In this document: in pieces, positions 16,739-24,318 of the stretch
How positions within the stretch are numbered: the first letter of the stretch is position 1
Layout: every line of letters starts with the position of its first letter
Assembly (NCBI GenBank): GCA_016720855.1
Contig: JADKJU010000005.1
Span: 448,587-512,586 of the forward strand
Direction of reading: 5' to 3'
Origin: Betaproteobacteria bacterium
GTDB lineage: Bacteria > Pseudomonadota > Gammaproteobacteria > Burkholderiales > Usitatibacteraceae
DNA length: 64,000 bases
The notes under the pieces: model-generated
Told to the model about the DNA's origin: nothing
Seen by the model: only the letters and a program-made list of their open reading frames with translations
Databases searched by the model: none
Position numbers and translations under genes: made by a program

Positions 16739-17263
16739 TTAGCGCTCCTCGCAATACATGCTGTCGTTGGCGGCCGCGGCGACAGCGCCCGGCTTCAACT
16801 GTTCGAGCTTGTACGTGGGCTTACCGACCTTGAGGGTGCGGGCGGGCTCGAAGAGCTGCCGCACACCCGGAGGCCACGCGTTGTATTTCGTCTCGGAGAC
16901 CTTGATCTCGAGCGAGACGTAGTCCTCCGGGTTCTCGCCCCACTTACGCAGTGCCTCCACCGCTTCCTTGAGCTTGCGCTGGTCGTACTCGGGCTTCTTC
17001 GGCAGGTCGGCGATGACCACGAAGCCCTCCTCCTGGAAGCGGACGGTGCCGGTCGTCTTGCCGACCTCCTGGCGCAGTTGATGGGCGCGCTGGCTGAAGC
17101 GGTGGTTCATCGCGGACTGCAGCAGGTGCTCATAATTGCGGGCCCGCTCCTTAGCCTCAGTCACGCGGTCAATCAACTTGGCGAGATCGCCAACGGCGAG
17201 CGTCTCAAGGTCGGAAACTTGGAGCTGGCCAACCTCCTCCAGCACGTCGGGTTCAGGAATCAT
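16739..17263 (-). CDS. Hypothetical phage protein upstream of the AAA ATPase
   Basis: A 174-residue protein with no family I can name. The first 60 residues form a charged helical segment (VTEAKERARNYEHLLQSAM), possibly a coiled coil. The middle contains GTVRFQEEGFVVIADLPKKP and an aromatic YNAWPPGVRQLFEPAR near residue 128. Proteins like this are common next to AAA_24/DUF669 genes in phages, but no activity can be assigned. It is immediately followed by the ATPase start. Confidence 0.6.
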   Translation of the reverse strand: MIPEPDVLEEVGQLQVSDLETLAVGDLAKLIDRVTEAKERARNYEHLLQSAMNHRFSQRAHQLRQEVGKTTGTVRFQEEGFVVIADLPKKPEYDQRKLKEAVEALRKWGENPEDYVSLEIKVSETKYNAWPPGVRQLFEPARTLKVGKPTYKLEQLKPGAVAAAANDSMYCEER

Positions 17264-17275
17264 GGTGAAGCTCCT

Positions 17276-17734
17276 TCAATGGGAGTTACGCGGGGCAGGA
17301 ACAAATCTCAGGCTGCGGAGGCGGTTCCGGATTTCGGGGGGCGGCAAAGCAGTAGCCGATCGGACGGCGATGTAGCGGTAGGCGGCTTCGGCCACCTTCA
17401 TCGAGAAGAGGTGGACGAGGCCCAGCTCACAGGCGATCCATGCGCGGCGGGCGATTGCATGAAGTCGGGACCGTTCCTTGGTCGGCAACTCGCTCGCAGT
17501 TTCTGAGCGATCGACGAGAAGGAATCCTTGGTGGTACTCGATGGCAGCACCCGGCATGGCGTTCGCGATCCAGTCGCAGAGTCCGCCCTCTGTGAGAGGC
17601 ATCGGCGGGACATACAGGGACACACGCTGCGGGAATTGGTCCGGGTCCCACGCGAGGCCCGGCGTCTCCGGGGAGAGGTCAATCGGTCGAGTCGGTGCCG
17701 GCAAGTCGAACTCCATCAGCAGCGTGTTGGTCAT
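17276..17734 (-). CDS. Hypothetical phage protein
   Basis: A 152-residue protein, not recognised. It has VSLYVPPMPLTEGGLCDWIA near residue 38 and a helical LHAIARRAWIACELGLVHLF segment near 88. No transmembrane helix or clear motif. The start is the ATG at 17734; a TTG twelve bases upstream is possible. It sits 12 bases before the next phage gene in the same operon. Confidence 0.5.
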   Translation of the reverse strand: MTNTLLMEFDLPAPTRPIDLSPETPGLAWDPDQFPQRVSLYVPPMPLTEGGLCDWIANAMPGAAIEYHQGFLLVDRSETASELPTKERSRLHAIARRAWIACELGLVHLFSMKVAEAAYRYIAVRSATALPPPEIRNRLRSLRFVPAPRNSH

Positions 17735-17867
17735 CGGGCACCCCAACCGCAGGGTGCGTCGTTCGGAATCCGCGCTGATGGCCGAGCTTCAGGCTCGTTG
17801 CTTTTCAGGCGTCATGCAGGTTCTTACTGGACCTGGCCATGGTTTTTCTCAGTCGACTCGATACGAC

Positions 17868-18449
17868 TCAGGCCGCCGACTTGAAGCCGAACATTCGCAG
17901 GTGCATCTGCAGTTCGGAGACGCGGCGGTAGAAGGTGGCCGTGGAAACGCCCGAGGCCCTGCAGGCGCTCGTGAGGTCCTGGTGAGATTCCAGCAACCCA
18001 AAGAGAGCGGCCTGCTCCTTGTTCATGTAGGCAATCGAGGTCTCGAGATCGCGAAGTGCCATCGAGTTCGCGAAGAGGTCGGCGTCCCCTCCCCACAAAG
18101 GCACGGCACCTTCCGCGGCTTCACCCGGCACCCCGTCGATGTATTCGTCGTTCGCGGCATCGGCGCCCGTGAAATCGCTGAAGGTGGTGACGCGAACCCT
18201 GTTCTTGATGATCTCCTTCGCGATCTCCGCAGCGCGGTGTTCAGACACCATGCCCGTGAAGGTGTTGGCGCTCCCCTTCTCGGGGTCGAAGTGCGGCGCG
18301 CGCTCCAGCATTTCGAGCAAGATCTCCTGCTGGACATCCTCGCGTTCGGCCTGCGACAGGCCGAGGCTTCTGGCGAGGCACCCGGCGCGAACGGTGGCGG
18401 CAACTTTCATGGACTTCACGTACTGGTCGTCAATGCCAATGGCGTTCAT
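17868..18449 (-). CDS. Sigma-factor-like phage regulator
   Basis: A 193-residue protein whose first 80 residues look like sigma-70 region 2: LSQAEREDVQQEILLEMLE near residue 31 followed by FDPEKGSANTFTGMVSEHRA, the aromatic and charged pattern used for core binding and -10 melting. The C-terminal part (LTSACRASGVSTATFYRRVS near 160) is a helix-turn-helix like sigma region 4. The linker is longer and more acidic than in ECF factors. It is the first gene after a terminator and operator-like site, so it may switch on the leftward early operon. This role is inference. Confidence 0.7.
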   Translation of the reverse strand: MNAIGIDDQYVKSMKVAATVRAGCLARSLGLSQAEREDVQQEILLEMLERAPHFDPEKGSANTFTGMVSEHRAAEIAKEIIKNRVRVTTFSDFTGADAANDEYIDGVPGEAAEGAVPLWGGDADLFANSMALRDLETSIAYMNKEQAALFGLLESHQDLTSACRASGVSTATFYRRVSELQMHLRMFGFKSAA

Positions 18450-18459
18450 GTTTTTTGGT

Positions 18460-18477
18460 ATTAACTAAACGGTTAAC
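18460..18477. promoter_or_regulatory. Operator-like site upstream of the sigma-like gene
   Basis: ATTAACTAAACGGTTAAC lies 11 bases upstream of the ATG of the sigma-like gene. It matches the reverse complement of the site at 19655-19672 at 15 of 18 positions. The shared site suggests one repressor, most simply the XRE protein encoded at 19357-19647, controls both promoters. Confidence 0.65.
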
Positions 18478-18486
18478 GGCTAGATT

Positions 18487-18512
18487 AAAAAAATGGACAC
18501 CCGTGGGTGCCC
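18487..18512 (-). terminator. Terminator after the ImmA/IrrE gene
   Basis: On the minus strand GGGCACCC pairs with GGGTGTCC (one G-T pair) and is followed by ATTTTTTT. It separates the repressor/protease transcript from the sigma-like gene, which therefore needs its own promoter at the operator site just downstream. Confidence 0.75.
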
Positions 18513-18537
18513 GCATGGGGCAAGCGATGGCTTGCGA

Positions 18538-19347
18538 TCAATTCGGTCTGGTATCTGAGGGCATGATTCCGTAGCGCTTCATCCGGATCTCGATGAATGC
18601 CGGGTTGACCCCAAAGTGCGGTGCCAAGGCACGGGTAAACGTCCACGTATCGATGTCGTACGTGGCTTCAGTCCAGACGAGCTCCTTGTTTCCGTCGGGG
18701 GAGGCAGCAAACAGCGTGTCTTCGTAACGAATCTCGAGCGCGTACTTCGGCGCCTCCTCTTGGATGACCTGCCAAAGCAAGTCGCGCGGCACCAGGAGGG
18801 AGCCCATGAACTCATTGGCCCGCCGCTCGGAACGCAGAATGTGCTCAGGCATCGTGCCGGCTTGGCGGTGGAGATGATCTTGCGCATCCGTCGCCAGACG
18901 GAAAGCCTGAACCGGTCGCGAGTCACCGTGATCGAACAGCGACCGCGTGCGGTAGCCCGCGATCAAGCCAGGGCCATCGTAAATCGCATGCCCGAGTTCG
19001 TGGGCGGCGGTAGACAGCACAAGTTGCGGGCCGACCTGGGTATTGGCTGGGGAAACCGAGATGCTCACCGCCTCGGTCGAGCTGAGCGGCGCGAACTCAA
19101 AGACACCCAGGATTTCGTTGCCATCGTCGTCATGGACGGGTCTGTCCATGTCGACCCAGAGGTCGTAGCTCAAGCCGTTGACGGAGAGCTTGTCGATCGC
19201 CTTCAGATCATCGAGGGTGATGGCCAGCCTGTTGGCTGCCCCCAGCTGCTTGCGAACTTCCGCAGCTACCGCGGCGATCTCGGTGTTCCGGGTGAATTTG
19301 AACGGCTCGTGGCGAATTTGCCGGTAAGAAAGATTCAGAGCGGTCAT
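18538..19347 (-). CDS. ImmA/IrrE-family metallopeptidase
   Basis: A 269-residue protein with the zinc motif AAHELGHAIYDG near residue 118 (HExxH) and a second acidic helix SERRANEFMGSLLVP near 173 that supplies the third ligand. Members of this family cleave an XRE repressor encoded next to them and so relieve repression of a mobile element (ImmA acting on ImmR in ICEBs1 is the model). Here the XRE gene is nine bases upstream on the same strand. The C-terminal 70 residues are not typical of ImmA and may sense a signal. The cleavage target is inferred. Confidence 0.87.
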   Translation of the reverse strand: MTALNLSYRQIRHEPFKFTRNTEIAAVAAEVRKQLGAANRLAITLDDLKAIDKLSVNGLSYDLWVDMDRPVHDDDGNEILGVFEFAPLSSTEAVSISVSPANTQVGPQLVLSTAAHELGHAIYDGPGLIAGYRTRSLFDHGDSRPVQAFRLATDAQDHLHRQAGTMPEHILRSERRANEFMGSLLVPRDLLWQVIQEEAPKYALEIRYEDTLFAASPDGNKELVWTEATYDIDTWTFTRALAPHFGVNPAFIEIRMKRYGIMPSDTRPN

Positions 19348-19356
19348 GACTTAAGG

Positions 19357-19647
19357 TTACTTTTTCGTTTTTGGGAGGTCTCGGTATAGGCGCACAACAG
19401 TCTCGATCTTGGCCCGCTCTTGCATGTCGGGCGGCAAACGCTCTGCCTCGATAAAGAGCTCATCCGCGTTCATCTTGAGAATCTCGGCAGCCTTCTTAAT
19501 CAGTTCGTCGGTAGGGGGCTTTTCCTTGTCGTTTTCGACTCGGGACCAGTACGCCGGACTGATGCCCAGCAACTTGGCGAACTCCGTCAAATTGGGATAG
19601 CCCGCCTCCTGCCGTTTGTTGCGGATGAAGGATCCAAAGGTAACCAT
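19357..19647 (-). CDS. XRE-family repressor of the prophage region
   Basis: A 96-residue protein. Residues 5-65 are a Cro/C1-type helix-turn-helix (FIRNKRQEAGYPNLTEFAKLLG, then ISPAYWSRVEND), and the tail is helical. The ATG at 19647 is chosen because the HTH begins there and because an operator-like repeat lies eight bases upstream; the longer open frame is not conserved in style. It pairs with the ImmA-type protease. It probably represses its own promoter and that of the sigma-like gene through the shared 18-bp site. Confidence 0.88.
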   Translation of the reverse strand: MVTFGSFIRNKRQEAGYPNLTEFAKLLGISPAYWSRVENDKEKPPTDELIKKAAEILKMNADELFIEAERLPPDMQERAKIETVVRLYRDLPKTKK

Positions 19648-19654
19648 GAGGCTC

Positions 19655-19672
19655 GTTAAGTGTTTAGTTAAC
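19655..19672. promoter_or_regulatory. Operator-like site upstream of the XRE repressor
   Basis: GTTAAGTGTTTAGTTAAC has GTTAA/TTAAC half-sites and lies seven bases upstream of the repressor ATG, between it and the divergent recombinase cassette. Its reverse complement matches the site at 18460-18477 at 15 of 18 bases. This is the usual place for an autoregulatory operator. Confidence 0.68.
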
Positions 19673-19787
19673 GCGCAATTTATCAGAAGAATTTGGGGCC
19701 TGCAAGTGCACCTCAACGCCCGTGGGAGACGTCCTTTCACACGGTCCGCCTTGAGAAAAACGGGCAGGTCGGCCGGTATGAACTTCC

Positions 19788-19973
19788 ATGCCCGCCGAAC
19801 AGCCCCCCGCCCCGCGCGAGACCTTCAGCGCCACGTACATCGTCGGAGCCATCCTCGCCCTGGGCGTGATCCGTTTGCACGACCGGCGGAGCCGCGAAGA
19901 TCGACTTGATAGCCTCACCGAACAGCGCGTTAGTGACGGCGTCCTGACCACCAAGGAGAACGCCAGTGACTAG
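19788..19973 (+). CDS. Small hypothetical protein of the recombinase cassette
   Basis: A 61-residue protein, not recognised by name. It has a hydrophobic middle (ATYIVGAILALGVIRL) and a charged C-terminus. No clear ribosome site is visible. Small genes of this size often lead DUF2924/serine-recombinase cassettes. It overlaps the start of DUF2924 by eight bases and is the first plus-strand gene right of the repressor. Confidence 0.45.
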   Translation: MPAEQPPAPRETFSATYIVGAILALGVIRLHDRRSREDRLDSLTEQRVSDGVLTTKENASD

Positions 19974-20412
19974 CAGCGTTGTGGCCCGGGTCGCGGCCCT
20001 AAAATCCGCGCCGGTGAAAGACCTGAAGCAGATGTGGCGCGAACTCTTCCAGCAGGAGCCGCCGCCGTTCAATCGTCGATTCCTTGAAAGCCGCCTGGCC
20101 TACCGCATCCAGGAGCTTGCCTACGGCGGATTGAAGAGAGAGACCATCAAGCGCCTGGAGCGACTGGGCGAGCAGCTGGACGGCGGGAAAGCCACGCTGC
20201 GCCGGCGCCGGGTGGACGGCCGCCCGATAGCCGGGACGCGCCTCATACGCGAATGGGATGGCGTGCGCCACGAGGTGACGGTTGGCATCGACCACTTCGA
20301 GTACCAGGGGCGGCACTACACGTCGCTCTCGAGTGTCGCACGGGCGATCACGGGCACTCAGTGGAACGGATGGAAGTTCTTCGGGTTTCCGTCGTCGCGA
20401 GGCTTTTCATGA
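19966..20412 (+). CDS. DUF2924 protein of the recombinase cassette
   Basis: A 148-residue DUF2924 protein. DLKQMWRELFQQEPPPFNRR near residue 19 and RLAYRIQELAYGGL near 44 are characteristic, and the C-terminal half has GTRLIREWDGVRHEVTV and SSVARAITGTQWNGWKFFG. The C-terminal part looks like a small beta-rich DNA-binding domain. It starts at GTG 19966 after AAGGAG. It ends in a four-base overlap (ATGA) with the serine recombinase, and this pair is a recurrent module, so it may be a recombination accessory or directionality factor. That role is inferred. Confidence 0.83.
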   Translation: MTSSVVARVAALKSAPVKDLKQMWRELFQQEPPPFNRRFLESRLAYRIQELAYGGLKRETIKRLERLGEQLDGGKATLRRRRVDGRPIAGTRLIREWDGVRHEVTVGIDHFEYQGRHYTSLSSVARAITGTQWNGWKFFGFPSSRGFS

Positions 20413-21773
20413 CGGCGCCGCGGAAACTCTGCTGCGCGATCTACACCCGCAAGTCCACCGATGAAGGGCTCGAGCAGAACTTCAATTCATTGGACGCTCA
20501 GCGCGACGCTTGCGAGAACTACATCGCCAGCCAGAAATCTGAAGGCTGGCTGATGCTGCGGGAACGCTACGACGATGGTGGCTTCTCGGGCGGCAACATG
20601 GAGCGGCCTGGCCTCAAGCAGCTGCTGGCTGACGTTCGCCGAGGGATGGTCGACATCATCGTCGTCTACAAGATCGACCGGCTGTCGCGGTCGCTGGCCG
20701 ACTTTGCGAAGCTGGTCGAGATATTCGACGAGCACAAGGTGACTTTCGTTTCCGTCACCCAGGCCTTCAACACGACAACCTCGATGGGGCGGCTCACGCT
20801 CAACATCCTCCTATCGTTCGCACAGTTCGAGCGCGAGCTCTCCGGCGAACGGGTGCGCGACAAAATCGCCGCCTCACGGCAGCGCGGCATGTGGATGGGA
20901 GGCATGCCCCCCCTGGGCTACGACGTCATCGAGCGGAAACTTTTTCCCAACTCGGAAGAGGCGAGAATCGTCCGGGAAATGTTCACCCGCTTCGCGCAGG
21001 TGCCCTCCATGGCCACCTTGGTGAGGGATCTCCGCGCCCGAGGGATCACTACTAAGGCCTGGACGACCGCGACGGGGAAGGTCCGAACTGGGCGGCTCGT
21101 CGACAAGGGATTCATCTACAAGATCTTCAACAACCCTGTGTATATCGGTATCGCCGCTCACAAGGGGCGACACTTTCCGGGAGAGCACGACGCGATTGTG
21201 GATAAGGCTCTTTGGGACCAGGTCCACGAGCACCTTACCAACGGCGACTCTCTCAAGAAGGCCTGGCGGAGCGCCCGCATCTCCAAGCCGGAGACCATGT
21301 CGAAGGCGCCTTCCCTACTTCGCGGGCTGCTGTATTCCGACCAGGGACGAGCATTCACGCCGGGTTACACGGTCAAAGGCGCTAAGTACTACCGTTACTA
21401 CATCAATACGCAGGCCATAAAGCAGGGCGCCGCCACCTGCGAGGTTCGCCGAATGCCCGCGGGCGAGATCGAGACCGTTGTCGTGGAGAAGCTCCGCCAC
21501 ATACTGAGCGCGCCGGAAGTCCTAGCCCACGCCGTTCGAGAGGTTAGTCTCCAGCGACCTGACATTGGCGAGGCCGCCGCGATTGAGGCGCTTCGGTCTG
21601 TGGATCTCGTCTGGAATGAGCTCTTCCCCGCCGAGCAGGCCCGCATCATCCACACCTTGGTCGAGCGAATCACCGTGCGCCCGGACGGTATCAGTATCAA
21701 GTGGAAGGCGGATGGGCTCACCAAACTGTTGCGTGACACCCTCGCGCCAGCACAAATGAAGAAGGCCGCATGA
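20409..21773 (+). CDS. Large serine recombinase (site-specific integrase)
   Basis: A 454-residue recombinase. The resolvase-type catalytic domain spans residues 8-150, with the nucleophile serine in YTRKSTDEG and the helix-rich VVYKIDRLSRS and GRLTLNILLSFAQFERE. The recombinase DNA-binding domain follows (GYDVIERKLFPNSEEA to KGFIYKIFNNPVYIG near residue 243). The third domain (GLLYSDQGRAFTPGYT) occupies the zinc-ribbon position but lacks the cysteine pairs. It probably integrated and excised the prophage-like segment. It sits at the right end of that segment, next to where an attachment site is expected. Confidence 0.9.
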   Translation: MTAPRKLCCAIYTRKSTDEGLEQNFNSLDAQRDACENYIASQKSEGWLMLRERYDDGGFSGGNMERPGLKQLLADVRRGMVDIIVVYKIDRLSRSLADFAKLVEIFDEHKVTFVSVTQAFNTTTSMGRLTLNILLSFAQFERELSGERVRDKIAASRQRGMWMGGMPPLGYDVIERKLFPNSEEARIVREMFTRFAQVPSMATLVRDLRARGITTKAWTTATGKVRTGRLVDKGFIYKIFNNPVYIGIAAHKGRHFPGEHDAIVDKALWDQVHEHLTNGDSLKKAWRSARISKPETMSKAPSLLRGLLYSDQGRAFTPGYTVKGAKYYRYYINTQAIKQGAATCEVRRMPAGEIETVVVEKLRHILSAPEVLAHAVREVSLQRPDIGEAAAIEALRSVDLVWNELFPAEQARIIHTLVERITVRPDGISIKWKADGLTKLLRDTLAPAQMKKAA

Positions 21774-22171
21774 CCGATTACATGCCATTGAGCAGGTCGA
21801 CTGAAGTCCGGATGAGTTTCCGGCGCCGCGGCGGCAAGGTCGCAATTGTGCTGCCAGACGGTTCTCGCGCCGCGACACAGCAAGAAGCCACCGTCGACAA
21901 CACCATGATTAAGGTCCTCGCCAGAGCCTTCCGGTGGCAGCGCCTAATGAATGACGGGACCTATACCAGCATGGATGAGATGGCAGCGGCCGAGAAGATC
22001 AGCCCGTCATACATCAGCCGCATACTGCGGCTGACTTACCTCTCCCCCACCATCGTCCAGGCGATCCTCGACGGGCAACATCCAGCCCACCTAACGATGA
22101 AGGACCTCCTGGTACCCTTCCCGCTCGAATGGAAGGCGCAGGCGGAATGCCTTTCCTGGCCCCGACAATAA
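21770..22171 (+). CDS. HTH protein downstream of the serine recombinase
   Basis: A 133-residue protein. AAAEKISPSYISRILRLTYL near residue 71 looks like a helix-turn-helix of the KorB/ParB type. The N-terminal part (FRRRGGKVAIVLPDG) is basic and beta-like. It overlaps the recombinase stop by four bases and is commonly the third gene of such cassettes. It may bind attachment-site DNA or regulate the cassette. It is the last gene of the phage-derived segment. Confidence 0.65.
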   Translation: MTDYMPLSRSTEVRMSFRRRGGKVAIVLPDGSRAATQQEATVDNTMIKVLARAFRWQRLMNDGTYTSMDEMAAAEKISPSYISRILRLTYLSPTIVQAILDGQHPAHLTMKDLLVPFPLEWKAQAECLSWPRQ

Positions 22172-22209
22172 TCCCCCGGGGGGCCCACCTGAAAGGGCCG
22201 GCGAGTTAC

Positions 22210-22215
22210 TATAAT
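22210..22215 (+). promoter_or_regulatory. Candidate -10 element of the DprA/PRTase operon
   Basis: A perfect TATAAT lies 43 bases upstream of the DprA-like ATG. The -35 region is poor (ACCTGA at the right distance). An uninterrupted CCCCCGGGGG just upstream may end transcription from the recombinase cassette. Confidence 0.45.
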
Positions 22216-22258
22216 TTTCCCATCGAATACTTCACGCATACCGAGGCCCTCCCCCACC

Positions 22259-23179
22259 ATGGCGGAGACTGCTAGGACGTCCGGAGACCATGTCGTGAGT
22301 CCGTGGCTCGAGTTTCTTGTCGAAAAGCCGGTAGATACTCGCATCGAAGTAGGTGCGTACGAGTATTTGTGGCAGTTGCCCCATACGAGTACGAAGAGTC
22401 TGGCCGAGCTATTTGAATCAAATCCAGGTCGACTGCCTTCAGACCTTGTTGATAGCGACCTCGCAGAGAAGGTTGCTGACCAGGTCTTAGAGCATTTTGC
22501 AAAGCGGCAAATCAAGCGATTTGGCGTACGCATTCATGGGTCGGCTGACTATCCATCGCGGCTTCGAGACGCAAAAGACCCCGTCGAGTTCCTATATTTT
22601 CTTGGATCCTGGGAACTGGCTGAGGCGCCCCGCAGAGTGGCCGTTGTCGGCACGCGCCAAATAACCCGGGAAGGAGCAGCCCGAACCCGCAAGCTTGTGC
22701 GGGCACTCGTCGAACATGACTTCACCATCGTCTCCGGCTTGGCCCAAGGCGTCGACACCATCGCCCACGAAACGGCGTTGGAAATGGGAGGGCGCACGGT
22801 CGCGGTAATTGGCACGCCCATTTCGGAGGTGTACCCGAAGGAGAACGCCGAACTTCAGCGGCGGATTGCGTCTGAGTATTTGCTCGTAAGTCAGGTACCA
22901 GTGCTCCGTTATCAGTCCCAAGGGCCAAACTGGAATCGCCTGTTCTTTCCCGAGCGCAACAAGACAATGTCGGCCCTAACCGATGCCACAATCATTGTCG
23001 AAGCCGGAGAAACTTCGGGCACCTTGATTCAAGCCAAAGCTGCTCTCGAGCAAGGGCGAAAACTCTTCATTCTGGAGAGCAACTTCGACAATTCCTCGAT
23101 CACGTGGCCGGCGAAATTCGAGAAGCTTGGCGCAATTCGCGTTCGTGACTTTTCCGATATCGAGCGCGAGTTTGCCTGA
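22259..23179 (+). CDS. DprA/SMF-like Rossmann-fold protein
   Basis: A 306-residue protein with the full DprA core: RVAVVGTRQIT near residue 127, VSGLAQGVDTIAHE near 157, LFFPERNKTMSAL near 227 and GETSGTLIQAKAALEQGRK near 247. Family members bind single-stranded DNA or nucleotides in this SLOG-type fold. Housekeeping DprA loads RecA during transformation, but this copy lacks the usual C-terminal winged helix. It is followed two bases later by a ComF-like phosphoribosyltransferase gene and sits between phage integration genes and a type I restriction system. That context favours a defence or nucleotide-sensing role over natural competence. Start is the ATG at 22259. Confidence 0.88.
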   Translation: MAETARTSGDHVVSPWLEFLVEKPVDTRIEVGAYEYLWQLPHTSTKSLAELFESNPGRLPSDLVDSDLAEKVADQVLEHFAKRQIKRFGVRIHGSADYPSRLRDAKDPVEFLYFLGSWELAEAPRRVAVVGTRQITREGAARTRKLVRALVEHDFTIVSGLAQGVDTIAHETALEMGGRTVAVIGTPISEVYPKENAELQRRIASEYLLVSQVPVLRYQSQGPNWNRLFFPERNKTMSALTDATIIVEAGETSGTLIQAKAALEQGRKLFILESNFDNSSITWPAKFEKLGAIRVRDFSDIEREFA

Positions 23180-23403
23180 TCATGCCAATGCCCACGCGCA
23201 TAACGGTTGTGGGCGACCTCGAGCGTGGTGATCATTATTACCTCCCTCAAGACGCGCCCTGTTACTTCTGGGGTGAGTACACGCCCGCGAAGCACGTTGA
23301 TGGCCTGCCGTGGGAGTATTCGGCAACCAACAAGCTGATCTACAACCTGAAGAAGAAGATGGACCGCCGAGGTCTACCTGAGTGGCGCCACAAGATCGAC
23401 GCC

Positions 23404-23409
23404 ATTGAC
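23404..23409 (+). repeat. Left target-site duplication of IS21
   Basis: ATTGAC directly before the TGCGGATTCCGG end; repeated at 25997-26002 after the other end. The codons ATT GAC are Ile-Asp of the split phosphoribosyltransferase. Confidence 0.88.
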
Positions 23410-23525
23410 TGCGGATTCCGGTGAAGTCGGGCCGGCGTTCCGGCGGAAGCCGGGCCATCGTTCCGGTCGATGCCGGGCCGTGGCGTGATGCGGGTAGCGC
23501 ACTGTCGCTGAGTTGATGGGAGACG

Positions 23526-24291
23526 TCAATGTGCCTTGGTGCGTGTTGGTGGTTTCGGGTTGGTGGTCTTCTGCTTTCGCATCGAGTCGCCCTTGAGGGC
23601 GAGGCGATAGCTGTTGTGAACGAGCCGGTCGAGGATTGCGTCGGCAAGGGTGGGGTCGGCCAGGTGCGTGTGCCACTGTTCGACGGGCAGTTGGCTGGTG
23701 ACGATGGTGGAGCGGCGGTCATAGCGGTCGTCGAAGATTTCCAGGAGGTCGCGCTTGGTCTGCTCGGCGAGCGGGGTGAGGCCGAAGTCGTCGAGGACCA
23801 GGAGGTCGACCTTGGCCAGGAGCTTGAGGAAGGCGGAGCGGTTTTGCAGCGCGTGATAGCGGGCGAGTTCATCGACGAGCCGCGGCAGGCGGAAGAAGCG
23901 CACCGAGAAGTCCGCACGGCAGGCCGAGTGGGCGAGCGCGCAGCCCAGGAAGCTCTTTCCGACGCCGGTGGGCCCGGTGATGAGCACGTTCAAGTGTTCG
24001 GCGATCCAGGCCAGGTCGCGCACCCGGACCATGGCGCCGGGGTCGAGGCCGCGAAGGGCGCTCGTGTCCATGTCCTCGATGACGGCGCCCTGCGGCAAGC
24101 GAGCCCAGCGCAGGCGCTGTGCCAGGCGAGCCGAACCGCGCTCGGTGATCTCGTGCTGGATCATGAGCCCGAGGCGCTCCTCGAAGGTAAGTTGCGAACG
24201 ATCCGGGGTGCACAGTTGCTGCTCAAGGGGCGGCGGCCATGCCGCGCAGGCGCAGTTGCTGGAGTTGCTCGACGAGCGGTTGGGTCAGCAT
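23526..24291 (-). CDS. istB: IstB-type helper ATPase of IS21 (frameshifted N-terminus)
   Basis: The main frame begins at 24164 and gives 212 residues with Walker A ITGPTGVGKSFLG and Walker B DLLVLDDFG. The expected N-terminus (MLTQPLVEQLQQLRLRGMAAA) is present from an ATG at 24291 but in another frame; it runs into a stop at a CCCC run near 24226-24230, after which LEQQLCTPDRSQL resumes in the main frame. IstB is the AAA+ ATPase that helps the transposase select target DNA. The single-base shift is either a real inactivation or a homopolymer error. The C-terminus is basic and normal. Confidence 0.87.
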
Positions 24292-24318
24292 CGATGTCCT
24301 CTGGGGTGGGTGACGGGC

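Noticed and set aside
22259..23179. Housekeeping dprA for natural transformation
   Set aside because: It lacks the C-terminal winged helix and lies with a phosphoribosyltransferase in a defence/phage context; a role in competence cannot be fully excluded.
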